64,000 nt of DNA, taken from assembly GCA_963281155.1 (NCBI GenBank), contig CAUJLY010000006.1:3968001-4032000 (forward strand). The letters run 5' to 3'. The notes below the pieces were generated by a model, which worked only from the letters and a program-made list of their open reading frames with translations, did no database searches and had not been told where the DNA came from. The first letter of the stretch is position 1. Every line of letters begins with the position of its first letter. This document shows positions 22,717 through 35,700 of the stretch, one piece after another. The position numbers and the translations under genes are program-made. The stretch is from Rhabditophanes sp. KR3021 (taxonomy: Eukaryota; Nematoda; Chromadorea; Rhabditida; Alloionematidae).

Positions 22717-25700
22717 TAATTAAACAACTTTGAAACTCGATAACATTGTTTTAATATAATAACTATATTATTTTGTACATGTATGCTTGATTTATAAAAA
22801 ATAATATTTGTTTATTTATTGTTGTGTTACTTTTAAAATATCAGATCATAAAGAACGCGTTCCAGAAAATAGAAAGTTATACAAGATATATACTTAGTCA
22901 TAAATACTCTAGATCAAAAAAAATTAATTTATGCTTTGTTAAAACAATATTCTTGAATAAGTGTCTTTGCCTGATAAAAATTTTAAAAAAGTACAAGGAA
23001 CATAAAAGCCATATTATAAAAAAATTCTGTGTCATAAACGAATTGATATTCTATTGAAGTGAAGCACCAAAACAAAAATCTGCAGTTCTCCGATTTTCAA
23101 CTTATTAGGTTCAAAATGATTGTTAGATGTAGTTCATATTTTATTGGATTTATATGTCGTTCAAAGTATTATATTTTTTCCACATTATAGATATCCAACT
23201 ACAAAAAAGAGTATCAAATTCATCTTGATATTTAAACATTTTGCTGCAAATTACATATTATTTGTACTCAATTTACAAAACTTTGATGAAAGTTAACAAT
23301 GATTAATTACATTAAGCCACAGATCATAAATTAGAAAGACTATTTAATATCGATATATGTGCTTATGAAAAAAAGATCTTTATAACACATGAATATGCTT
23401 AAACGACTACATATATTTCTTTTTTGTTAATTATTGTGACAGAAATGGTGCTAGTAAAAGGATCGCTTTAAGAAAGTTTCTGGAAAGCAGTTCCCTACAT
23501 AAGAATGCCTATAGATAATGAATCTTTATAATTAAAAGGAAATGCAGAAAGGATGTGCCTTATTTTAACTTCATCTAATATAAACTACTTTTGATAATGT
23601 AAAAAAGCTTTTGTGTCAGGAAATTGATGTGTCTTCGTTTGGTAGCCTTTCCATTTGTGGGCAATAACAAAAAAAGGTGCTTCACAAAATTATCATTTTA
23701 ACCAAATCACATAATATTACTTTTTTGTTCATTTTAAATTTAGACTTCCATTATCTACAAAAAATGTTCTTTAGCCCAAGGGGTGTACATTAAAGCCATA
23801 TAAACATATTTTGACTATCTTACAACTCATATCATTATTCCCTCCTTTCACTTGTAATCATTACAATTCTAATAATTTTTTGGAGCTGTTTGGATAGAGA
23901 CAATTTAATTTATTATAAACTTTTATCAACTTAGACGATTTTTTAATCTTGAAAATGGGATTGCCTGCCACAAGTTTCATATTATTAAAAAAGAGTTTAA
24001 GTTTAGTTCGATTATGTAAAGAAGGAAAGTTTTCAAGACTAGACATGCTAAAATAATTACAAACTTTAGATTGTTTAATACAGATTAAAATGTTTAAATT
24101 TCATTTTACTTTTATTGCCCAAAACGAGAGTCCTCTTCAATAAAACTAAACCACGAATTGCTTCAGTTTTAGAATTTTTCTTCAGAATTTTCTATTTTCG
24201 CCAAACGATAATTAGGAGCCACTTTATATACATTAAATTTTCCTGTTCCAAATTGCTAACTACTAGACCTTATAATATCAAAACTTAGATTTATTAAACT
24301 GTTCATTTATGCCTTTTAAAACTATATGTGATTTCTGTCCAATTTTGCAGCATAAACTTCAGACCTCTTTTTACACGAACTTTTAAATTATATATGTCCA
24401 ATTTTGATATAAAAAATTATTATTTATTGCATTTTTATCACAAGGAAATATTATTCCCGAGTAATGTGTAAATATACATGGTAAGTTCCTTCGGAATTCG
24501 TCCTTCCTAAACTTTACCATTATCAGTAATTGACACAAAATTGATAGCTTGAACAGGAAAATAAAATTCCAATTTATTTATGGGTAGTTGAATATCAAAC
24601 TGTTTGATAATCTCCTTAGTGATATTTAAATAAACATTCTAGTATCTTTTTAGATATATAAAATCCTTTTTTGTAGCTTCTTTAAATGACGTACCTTTTA
24701 AACATTAATTTAAAAAACATTTGTTCAAACTAGACCTGAATATTAAAGTAATTATGATTTACTAAATCAGGAAAATGTTTTATTTATTACCAGTAGAGTA
24801 AAAAACAATTGACCACATCCATAATTTAAGGCACTACAACTATGTTATGCTTTTTTAATTTTTAAATTTAAACAAAAAAGTATATACATATGTACATGTG
24901 AATACTATCCTAATGAAATTAGGCTCTTTATATTGCTGAATTATTCCACAAAAAATGTATTTAAACGAACATATTCACACATTTTAATTTGTCAATAGTG
25001 GATGACGATGTAAGTATCTGAGCTAAGGTTAAAAATTAAAAATGTCGCTGATGTTTTTTCAATCGTTTCCTACAAATGTGTGCCATTATAGTGGTGAGCT
25101 TTAATTGCCTAGTTAAACATGTTGATTTGTACAAGATTATAGCAATATTAAATTTGCTTTCTATTTGGATGATGCGACAAAAGAGATTACATTACCATCA
25201 ATTTTATTATATTTCTTTTTTATGCGTAAACTTTTATTTTTACTCAAATTATAGGGATATAGCAAAGAATAATAGTATTGCGATAAAATCACCACAAATT
25301 CCTTACCAGTTTAAAGTAAATTTTTTAAACACTTATGTCCATCTAATATTAATAGGCCATTTAAGACATTTTATTTTTTGTATGACAGAACTTCTCAGGG
25401 AGGTTTTAAAAGCTTGACGTATCTTGGCTTTAAAAGATCAAAATTCAATGACTCAATAAAAAATTATAATGCTTTAAGGATGTGTATAAATGTTCAAAAA
25501 ATTATTAACAAACTTTCATTAAACACCATCCGAGTCTTAAAACGTGTACATCTCCAATCCTCCACTCAATCAAATGACTAAGTCTCAAATGAATGGATAG
25601 GAACTTCTTCCTAAATTTATAACCACTTCTCCTCATTAAAAAACAACGCAAAAGTGCTTATGTTATTGTTAAAATTCCTGACATTGTTGATGGCGACCAT

Positions 25701-26199
25701 TGGAACATACAACATATTTTAGTCTTAAAGTTTCGATGTCCTGTCATTTGTACAAATAAATGATAGTATTGGCATATCCCAACAACCAATTACAAAATCT
25801 TTAAAACAAAATTTTTTAAAGAAATTTTCAAGGCAATAATGCTATCACGTATTATTAAAGAAAGGGAAAAAACTCTCAGACCTCAGAAAAGAAGAGCGTA
25901 TACATTTATTCATTCTTATTTCTTAGTTATATATTTAAAATCGTGAATTTAAAGCTCTCCCCTTGGAAGTATCTCCTATCTTCAATTGCTCTTATAATAC
26001 CACACTTTTAAAGCCAAATGTTTCCTGTACTTTTTGATTGCGACACACTTTATTTTTTAGAAGCGTTAAAACAAAAAATGTAGCGTATCTCGTATCACTT
26101 TCTATTTAATTTAAATTTGTATGTGTTGTAAAGTATATTGTCACTGTTTACATAATGTAGTGTGTAGTAACCTCTTTAAATCTTCAGAACACATCAATT
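22717..26199. other. 3.5-kb gene-poor region
   Basis: No intact gene is supported. Forward frames at 22824-23057 and 25076-25581 are Lys/Ile/Phe-rich, overlap each other or lack splice context. Scattered reverse-strand frames at 23861-24620 look like a decayed gene and are listed apart. A TCTTCAG acceptor at about 26180-26186 marks the start of the globin-receptor transcript. Confidence 0.5.
23861..24620 (-). pseudogene. possible decayed LRR-like gene
   Basis: Two reverse-strand stretches read like protein: 24620-24480 (EIIKQFDIQLPINKLEFYF, then a stop and EGRIPKELT) and 24046-23861 (ENFPSLHNRTKLKLFF). Between them every frame carries stops. The Leu spacing recalls the orphan gene at 20941-22716, which would make this a dead inverted copy, but similarity is weak and could be chance. 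Confidence 0.2.
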
Positions 26200-28575
26200 A
26201 TGTACGGATCAAGTGAACCAGTAAAAATCTGTGATGCCACTTACATATCTATAGTGGACAATTGGTACCACTTTATTTCTTTAATTTTGGCTGCTTGTGG
26301 AATCTTAGCAAATCTTCATACATTTATTACATCTGATCGTCAGAAGCACAAGAAACTTTCAACATATGTTCATGTATGTTTTTGTATTTATGTTTGATAC
26401 TAGGTTTCAGGTTTTGTGTTTCTGGGACATTACGATATTGGTGATTATAATTTTAAATAAATATATCAATTATACGGGCCTAGAAGGGTATGAAGATGAA
26501 GTTGTAGGGAAAAAAAATAATGTAATGCATTATCCAAATTACAACAACAACAAAACGTTAGCAACGGGAATAAATAAAGTTTGGAAAAATAAAAATATGT
26601 ATTTGGCTGTAACTTTTGGACCTTTAACGGATGTTTATGTGACCGCAAGCAGTTGGATGTTGACAGCTATTACGGCAAAAAGGTTTGATTTTTATCATGA
26701 TGCAATTATACGTCTTTTTATAGATACTTAGCGGTATCAAAACCTTTTAAAGAACGGGTCAGGTCCAAAAATAACACAAAGTGGATTTGCTTAGGAATCA
26801 CTTTTGTTGCCATATTGGTCAATATTCCCAGATCATTATACGAATTTAAAAACACTAAATGTATTGATATTTATACTGGACGGGGCAAAATGATCGATGA
26901 AAGTCAGCAAAAGTCTGCATATATCACCTTTGTAAAGGTCATTGTTGACTTTTTCTTCACTTGCCCTTTCCCACCAATATTAAGCATATTTCTGACATTC
27001 AAAATATTATACTACCGCCACAACCGACTAGTCAGATCAATGAACAACTCGAATATGGAAAGTCGGAAAATATCTATAGGTGATCAGTTGATAGATTATA
27101 TGTCTATTAAGAAGTATTCTAGCGCAAAGTCAGTAAGAAAGGGTTCAAATACAAACAATATCCAAGAACGAACAAAAAACGATAGCTTTAAAAGTCCACT
27201 CTTCCTAACCTTATTAAATGGCAAATTCTTTCTCTGTAATGCATTTCACATGGTAATTATGCTATTAAGATGGGCAACAGTCGACACAATTCACAATCCA
27301 ACAATGGAGATGCTGAGAGAAATTAATATAGCTGCTATCATCTTACATTCGTCCACAAATTGGATAATGTTTTCCAAAGTTTGTTGTCTTTTGTTATTAC
27401 ATTAATGAACACGTTTAAATACTTTTTTCTAGTTTAATTCCCGGTCAGAAGGAAGTAATAGTGTACCAGATTACCAAATTTTCGATGTAAAGGAAAAAAA
27501 GATTTTGATTAGTATGTGGTCACATATTGATGCTTCTATTATGGGGAAAGATTTGCTAATTCAATTGCTCTTGGAGAATCCTTTGCTGATTAGAAGTTTA
27601 ATTCATTCAATACAAGAAGATATTTTGTATACGTAAGCAATAGAATGTCGAAAATGATTTAATACTTATTTTAGGCGAGATGAATTAGATGTGATGGAAA
27701 GAGTTATTTTTGTTGGCAGTAGAATAGGTTTCTTTTTTTCAAGTGTCATGTCAACTTTAAACAACGTAAACATGACTAAAGATGATTTCGTCAAAATTAG
27801 AGCCGAACTTAGACATGTTGGGATGGTTCATTTTGTAGAAAAAGTAAAGATTAACTCGCAGGATTGGTTTTTCATTAAGAGGTACCTAGTTAGAAAGATG
27901 ATGAAAGAGTGTGAATGTGTAATTCCTAGTTCAAAGACCACATGCGCCCAGAGTTCATCAAAAATCCACCATGAGCAATTGTTAGTAGCAAACAAATTTT
28001 CCAGCTTTCTTATTCACGAATTGAAGAATGGGTTTGTCTGTGAAACAGTCAGAACATCTCACGCTAATGTAAGCGAACGAATGGAAGGCAGTTGTACAAC
28101 GGCATCTGGAGGTTACTCTTCCTCCACTGGCAATTTAAATCCCGTTGGCACACCAATTGCCAGCACTAATATTTGTAATAGTGGAAGCAATAATGGCGGA
28201 TGTACTATGGGCTTTAATCGCTCACGTGCCAAATTATCAACTACTAGTTGTACTCTACCCCTTACGACAACAAACACCAGTCGCAATGGCCTTAATCAGT
28301 TTTATAGGCAAAGTAGTTCAAATTCACAACATAAACATAATCTAAAAAATACGCAAACTAAATACATGAAAACATTCGTCATCGGGTCTGGGGAATCTCT
28401 TAATCTATCCTCAGTAAATTCAAGTATTGATGTAGATTCAAGCAACTCACCTCTTTCATCATCAGATCTCTCTTGCCCGTTCAAAAAGAAAAACTCAGAA
28501 CAAAAGTTACATGCATCAGATACAACGTCTTCCGACTCTGTTTCCGATATTGATCTTACTGTTATTTACGTTTAA
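26200..28575 (+). CDS. glb-33: seven-transmembrane receptor fused to a globin (GLB-33 type)
   Basis: Five exons: 26200-26373, 26411-26682, 26724-27378, 27433-27632 and 27675-28575, all GT-AG, give 733 residues. Residues 1-367 form a rhodopsin-like GPCR: TM1 ISLILAACGILANLHTF, TM2 CFWDITILVIIIL, TM3 ending in TAITAKRYLAV (KRY in place of DRY), TM4 ICLGITFVAILVNIP, TM5 VDFFFTCPFPPILSIFL, TM6 around FFLCNAFHMVIML and TM7 NIAAIILHSSTNWIMF, closest in style to FMRFamide-type peptide receptors. The cytoplasmic tail from about 386 is a globin: A-helix ILISMWSHID (Trp396) and F-helix ELRHVGMVHF, with His486 as likely haem ligand. The CD1 phenylalanine expected after ENPLLIRS seems replaced by Leu/Ile. 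A Ser-rich tail ends in TVIYV, a possible PDZ ligand. C. elegans GLB-33 has the same architecture and is neuronal. No intergenic gap separates the two halves; frame is continuous. Confidence 0.88.
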
Positions 28576-28761
28576 TTTATTTTCAACAAATTCAGTATTG
28601 GCAAAGCTTTTTTAAAATTACTCATTATATTTCTAAAAATAAAATAACTTTCCCAAAACTCTTTGCATATATTTTATTATTAGTTCCTGATTTGGTTGTG
28701 ATAATATTTAAAAAAGAGAGAAGTTATTATTATTAAGTGGGTATTGTTGATTATTACTAAG

Positions 28762-30752
28762 TTAGCATTTTTCAAGTTGAAGGCCACCATCAACGCAGTT
28801 AATGTCACAAATTCTAGTTCTCATGCGAATATTTCTCCCAGCTACTTTAAATCGACAATCCGACCATTCGGTCCATTGTAAGTCAGCTTGAACTCCTTCA
28901 TTGGCTGACTTTTCCTTTCCACTTGAATTTTTTTCATCACCTACTGTCACAGTCCCAGAACCATGGACACGTGATTTCTTTCTTTTCACATTACACCCAT
29001 TTTCAATGACAACCCACCCAGCTTCGGCATCCTCCAATACATCCGGGTTATCCCCAATATTTTGGGAATGCAAAGTGCACTGTCTCTTATTTGAGTCAAA
29101 TGAAGAAGCTTTACATTGTGAATTATCAAGGCAAGAATGCAGACATGACGTAATACTATTGCCATTAACGGTTTCTATAACTTCGTTAGTCAATTTCTTT
29201 TGGACATGCAAGATGAAAACTTCGTCCTCTTGGCATTCTCCACTTGTTGCTAAAAATAGAGTATATTTTAAGGAAATTAAAAATAATACATACGTGGCAA
29301 ACAAAACTTTTCTGCATAAATTACATCATCATTTTCTACCAAATTTCCGGGACCGTGAGGTTCTGCTAAAATGTTATATATTTCACATTTTTTGGAGATG
29401 GGGTAGTAATTTATTGAACTGCAAGCCACGTGTTCATTATGTGGACCTTTACCGGAAGAACAAATATGTGCGCATTTTGATTGCTCAATACCTTGGAATG
29501 TCTTGACATCTTCTGATTTGGAGGACATTGGCATAATTATTTCGTTACCAATGACAACGTAATATGCTATACTGGTGGCGCAATTTCTATTACTTTCAGA
29601 TGATTTGGTTGATTCTTTTATGTTTTCTTTGGTAGTATCGTGAATAACTTCTCTCGAGTGTGGTTTCGTCGCTTCTTTAGAATTTAATATCACGTGCTTT
29701 TCTTTCGATGTTATGTCTTCAAATGGATTTTTAGCTGGTGGATCTTCAGTTTTTGGTGCGGGATCAGGTTCCTTATCATCCTCAAAAATAACTTCTTTGT
29801 TAAGAATGACTTCAGTATTATGAGACTTGTGATGGCTCTTCTTCTTTTTCTTTTTCTTATGTGTAGGATCTTCATATCCAAGCTCGGCTGGACTATTTGG
29901 GGCACTTATGACCTCATCTAAACCTTGGAATTGGCCGGCTGTACTTTGTGGTTTAGGCTCATTACGAGAATGAACGGAAGGAGCAGCATTAGGGAAATCT
30001 TCTGACTTTATATTTTCTTTGCTTTCTCCATTAAATGTCTGGGATGGTGCAATTTGGACATTTGGTCTTTTGGTCTTTTTAATTAATTTAGAACCTCCTA
30101 TTTCAGAGCTTCCTTGAAAGGCGCCATCGTTTTGCATTTCTCTTGTTCCGGAAGTTACTACAAATTCAGACGATTTCGAACCACTTATTGTTTCGTCGAT
30201 TCTTTTAGTGGCAGAGTATGAGTTTGTGGTTGGATATTCTTGAGATGAAACTCTATCACCACCAGTGCTCATTTGAAAATCGTTTAACTGAGCCGCAACA
30301 TGGGAATTATATTTGTCTGTATGTAGAATTCCTTGTTGTTGAATGGTACTAACAGTTGCTGGTGTGCAAGGGCCAGTCAAAGCTGTTCTTCTAAAATAAT
30401 CATATCCATCAGCGGGATGAATAATTGCTGGAGGTTTACTCCCATCTGTATTGTATAAACGACAACTATGTTGATCATGGTTATAAACGAATGATAAACA
30501 CATAGATTCAAGATCCTGATTATTTCCTGTTAATGACACACATGAGTCTATGCAATTATACTGAGTAACATAAAAGAGCTCCATAATGGGTTGAAAATTG
30601 TCAATAGAGCGACGAACGGTTCTTTGAAAGCATTTTGTGTCTAGAAAAATGTACATTGTATACAAATAAAAAATAGGTAACTTACACGGCGACTTCGCTT
30701 TAATGCTTAAAATCATATACAAAAAAATAATTATCGATATGATACGACCCAT
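28762..30752 (-). CDS. secreted PAN/Apple-domain protein with C-terminal thrombospondin-like module
   Basis: Exons (reverse strand) 30752-30686, 30640-29294 and 29249-28762 give 633 residues. The first encodes a signal peptide (MGRIISIIIFLYMILSIKAK) and ends in phase 1; its 45-bp intron is stop-free, so a naive frame runs through it. Three PAN/Apple units are visible: one from CFQRTVRR to TGPC, one from NCATSIAYYV to EKFC, and one from CQEDEVFI to VIENGC. Units 1 and 2 are joined by a long charged linker with KKKKKKKSHHKSH and repeated EVI(L/F) motifs. After unit 3 comes a TSP1-like end: WTEWSDC, RMRTRIC and a final Cys. PAN domains bind proteins or glycans; nematode members act in apical extracellular matrix. 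The next gene upstream on the same strand is a shorter paralogue. Convergent with the globin receptor, 186 bp apart. Confidence 0.85.
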
Positions 30753-31347
30753 ATTATATGATTAAACCAAAACAATTTGAATGTCAAATTACTAATAATA
30801 ATATTTTTACTTGACACTTATTATCCTAGAAGTGATGGTTGTGGTGTTGATAACTGAAATAATGATTTAAATTTATTTCAACAAGATTTAGATATATTCG
30901 TGGTTATGAACAACATAACTTTAACGCCATCAATATATCCATGCTCATAGGTCATTACGCAAAAGTTTCTTTATGGTTTCTATATCAAATCGGAATGAGT
31001 TGATTGTGGGTCAGCAGGAAGATGTGATATCTCAATTTAAACTTTATGATTACACACACACTATCGGCCTTATTTAGGATAACTTTGATCGTGAATTTAG
31101 AAATACTGATAATAATAATTACAATTTGTTTCAAACTTATACAAACGAAACTAAATTTTCTTTGTTTCAAAGGATTATTTTTTGATTACTTAAGGAATTA
31201 AGGTTAATGTCATGGTGTCTCTTTGTTAACCAAATTTCATTTTTTACTTAAATAATATTAAACGAGACGGTTAAACAATTAATGTGAACTTTATTACACT
31301 CAATTATTATTAAATACAAAGACATAGTATTATTTTGTTTAATTAAA
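30753..31347. other. spacer between the two PAN-domain genes
   Basis: 595 bp, both genes read leftward. It holds the 3' UTR of the upstream paralogue and the promoter of the downstream one. No gene or repeat is seen. The gap is too long for a typical operon. Confidence 0.5.
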
Positions 31348-32746
31348 TTATTTGCAACCATTTTCAATGACAACTGATGAAGATTCTGCATTGACAATTA
31401 AACTTTCGAACGTTTGTTTCTTTCCGTCATAAAAGTGATGATGTAATGTACATGTTTTATTTGAATAGGTTGCAATCTAGAAAGAAATTAATTAGATAAA
31501 TAAACAATTATTTTTAAACATACACCACACATTCCGTCTACAATGCAGAGTGTTGCGCAATCTTTGATATGGTGGACATCTTTGATTTCTTTCAAAAAAT
31601 TGCCTACGGCTTTTTTGCTGTTGTGAATTTTAAAAATAGGTACTTCTTTCTCACACGGTGCATTAAATGGCATTGAAAATTTTTCAAGATAATTTGTATG
31701 CGATGCTTCAGTTAAGCGAGTAAATTTACCGAATTCCTTGATATTTTCATTATGCAGGAAACATGACCGTTTTTCAGTATTGTAAATGATGTCCTGACAG
31801 TAACTTTTTTTGCTATGGAAGTTCTACAAAATCAGATTAATAATAAATCGTAATTCATACAACTTACTATGTTTTTAGAACAAAACGATAAACATTCTCC
31901 TTCTGAGATATCAATTGTTTTCTTGGTTTTAACATTGCTATTACTAGTTTTGAAACCTTCCATTTTGAAGAAAGCCGTTTTGAATTCTGAAGAAAGTAAT
32001 TTTTTACTAGATGGATTGAAAAATAATACTTCGCTAATAGAATCCTCCACTAATTTTTCCTCTTCTGGGGCATTCATTGGATCTAATATTTCTGCCTTCT
32101 TATCTTCGATAAGTTGTTGTGTTATTGTTTGCGGAATAATTGTCGTTGTTGTAGTAGTCGTCGATTCAGTTGTTGGTTCATTCATCATTTCGGTGACAGC
32201 TTCTGTTAGAGCAGGTAAGTTTTCTTGAAAAATAACTTCTTCAGACTTTTCAGTTTTGATGCCATGAGCAACTACCTTGAATGGATTAGTAGCTTCTTTG
32301 TTTTGTTTGGCTTTACTACTATTGCAATTATCTTCCGAGGAGATTTTCTTGTAATAGTCATGTCCATAAGCAAATACTAACACGATATTTGAATTATCTG
32401 GATTTTCTTTTCTATAAAGTTGACATGTTCTAAAATTTTTATGATAAACAACTCCAGCACATTCAGGCTAAAAAGCAGATGTATGATTTTGAAATGATTC
32501 TCTTGAATCACTTACAGTCGTATCTACACAATAAATAAAACAATCACTAACTGATAAGTTCCATAACTCAACTATCGGAACAGCACCGGTGTATGCTTTG
32601 TGGTAATGAGGTTCAAAACAATTATCAACTGTAAATAATTACCGTTAAAAGGAATTTCCGATTATTACTATTTACTTACCAATTTTCTCTGCCACTCCAA
32701 CACAATAGTTTGCCACAAAGAAATATATAAAAACCAGCCAAAACAT
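31348..32746 (-). CDS. secreted PAN/Apple-domain protein, paralogue of 28762-30752
   Basis: Exons (reverse strand) 32746-32680, 32628-32516, 32467-31868, 31823-31524 and 31476-31348 give 402 residues. Exon 1 is 67 nt, phase 1, and encodes a signal peptide (MFWLVFIYFFVANYCVGVA), exactly the size and phase of exon 1 in the paralogue. Three Cys-rich units match PAN/Apple spacing: CFEPHYHKAY..EDNC, MEGFKTSN..APC, and CEKEVPIF..VIENGCK. The last ten residues (SSVVIENGCK) align with VVIENGC in the neighbour, after which this protein stops and has no TSP1-like module. The linker carries an acidic, Thr-rich run (TTESTTTTTTT). Local tandem duplication is the simplest origin. A role in extracellular matrix is inferred from the family. 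Confidence 0.82.
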
Positions 32747-35700
32747 TGCACTATATTATTAGTTAAATTTAAAACAATGCAGTTGAAATAAACTATCTAT
32801 TTGTTTCTTTAAAATGCTATATTAAAATTACACTCTCCAAATGTCCTAATTTAATCGAAAACTTATTTATTCCTTTAGATATAAGATCTGACTGCACATA
32901 TTATATACTTTTATTCCATATTTGGTGCTGTCTTTTCTAAATATCCCCAAAATGATGCGTAAGGTCAACTGATTTTCATTTGGAAGATTAGTCAATAATT
33001 TTAGTTAAGTCATACATTATTTGGAATAATTATATAGGTTCGTGGATATGATCAAGAATTGAATACAAACATTTAAGCCGAATGTCTGGGTATAAATTGT
33101 AACAATTGGCAATGAATACATAATTTACATACTTGATTAGTTGTGATCAATAATAACAATCCTTTCCTTCATAAAAAAATTAAATTATTGTATATTTAAT
33201 ATGACACAGTGTTTGTTATTAACAACCATATTATTGGAGTGTGTGTGGTTGACACAAATTCATCCAAATAAGTTGAAATCTACAGCTTTTTGTATAGGCC
33301 GAATTACTAAGTCAATTTCCAACTAAACAAATTAAAAATGGGCTTAAGTTGAAGGGATCGCCGAGTTTAATGCTTACGGAGTTAGTGAACATGTCTGCAA
33401 ATTTAATTCAATGGATGAAAGCTAATTTAAGTAAAATACCCAATGGCTTTTTACCAAAAATTTATTGACTAAGCAATTCACTTTCAATTCAGCTATAAAA
33501 AATGTTGTAGTGAGTGTATCATATTTTAGCAGACTAGAGAGCAAGATAAACGTCTTACAATAGAATTGGCATTATTTGGTAGTTCTTCTCATTTAAAAAG
33601 TGTCCGAACGTTAAAAATCACAGCTGTCGGCCCTCTGAGCTTTACCAAAAGACATGAGGTTCATCGAAATGATTTACAATTGATATCATTATATTCATTC
33701 AAGGTTTGCTATATGCACATTAAAAGTGCTATCGGTTTTCAATTCAATGTCATACTAACTTGTCACCACAATTGATAGACATTTGTTTGTCAATAAATTT
33801 CCATACTTAGCTTCCAATTCAACCTTTTGTACATCGATTTCCTCTATTTTTAAACATAATTACGTTATTTGTTTTAGTTTTCACAACGAGAAATACAACA
33901 ATATTAGTACACAAGAAACAACAACTTCTTCTTGTGCAAACAACCTTCTTTATACATGTTTTTTCTTAGATATATTGTTTTCTATTAGTTGCTTAATCAT
34001 TTGTCAATAGTTTTTAGATATAAATATTTTTTCAATAGCTTCACGCAGTTATATCATTTTCAAGTTCCAATAATATTTAGATCTTAATTTATACACTTTG
34101 ATTGTGCAAATTTATTCTTGATAGCTAGCAGTAAGAGAGTTACGTCACCTGCTCAAATATATAACATACCGGGGTAAAAAATAATATTATCTATGTTTAC
34201 CACACAACTTTGAGCAACGTTAACTTATTTCTGCAGGCTGTACGACTATGTATAATATTTTACTCTTTTTTGTTGATTAAGATCGCTTCTTTCACATTGA
34301 TAACAAACATCCTCATACTTTTATTGCCAATATATTATGTTTTTATAAATAGAAAACGTTTATTGCTTTGAATATCAATTTGTTTAAAAAACAAAATTGA
34401 ATTAATAGCAACTTTTTGAATACGTAAAAAAATCAAAAAATGTACTTTTAGATAACTATGACTTTCGTGTGGCTCAACTAAGATATATTACATGTCGATA
34501 TTCAAACAAAACCTTTATGGACATTAATACCTTTACAAATTAGTCTTTTTTGAAGACATTACCATGTCGGGTCATAAAAACAAAATCGATCAACTTTTAA
34601 AATGTCTGCTAACATAAATACTGCTTCCAAGTTGCTTGATTAACTTTTATTGTTGATATCATGTAAAATAACTAACAATCTACTACAAAATCTCAATCAT
34701 TTAATATCTTGCCATAGACTGTTTTAATCAATACCACTAGGTGAAATTAAAAAATACATTCAAACATGATTAAGTCAACTTATCCTTTTTAGTGCACAAA
34801 TACAAAATCATAAGTCTATCAACAACTGAACTACCATCTATTCGAGCTTTTAATTATATTGGGATCTGTTTTTAAAATTTTAATTTTAAATAAAGGTAAT
34901 CTTTGGGAATCCAGTTTTTACGTCTACAGAATTAAAGTAAATGCTTCCTTTAGGTTCTTATTCAATGATAGTTAATCACTTTGCACTCACTTTCCTTTAT
35001 TCCGATATATCTAACGAAATATATAATCGTTGTATACAATACGGAGCAAAATGTTATTTAGTGACTTTAATTTTTAAATATTCCTCACACCCTGACATTA
35101 ATGTATTTTCTATTTAAATACTTTTGAAGATCATTGTACGTCAATTTAAATTTGTCAAATTTGATACTAGATATTATAAATGTATTGTTGATCAAAATTT
35201 ATAGATGTACTGAAATCTTATAAAAACGGTCAAGAGCATACAGTTAATGAAGAGATACTCTCTCCTTTGCTATCTATTATATACCGTTTGATTTCTAAAA
35301 GTCTAGTCTAAACGAACTTCCTTTAATTAAACCATACTAGCCATACTAACATATACATTAAACCAACTTGTAATTTATGCATTAATTAGGCGTGCTTACC
35401 TTATTTAGCTCTATATATAGCTACTACATACACATACATAATACATGTGATGGCTAATGTTACAAAAGTTAGTCACTATGGACAAATCTGTCTTTCATTT
35501 ATCCATTAGTTGTCACGTTATGTTTGAAATAATAATTAGAATTAGTGAGATCTCACAATACTATTAACTGAAACACTTGTCTTTTATTTCTAACAATAGC
35601 GTCTAAACACAATCCCTTTGATGATAGTTTCTAGAGAAATTATTAAGTTGCTTTAACTTTTTTATTAGTATTTGAGTTTGATAAATGCAAATAGCAAAAG

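Noticed and set aside
25076..25581. Two overlapping forward frames of 113 and 67 codons
   Set aside because: Different frames, low-complexity Ile/Lys/Phe composition, no splice sites or motif.
28901..29506. 201-codon forward frame
   Set aside because: Antisense to the PAN/TSP1 gene, running through its intron; the PAN reading is supported by Cys spacing and a signal peptide.
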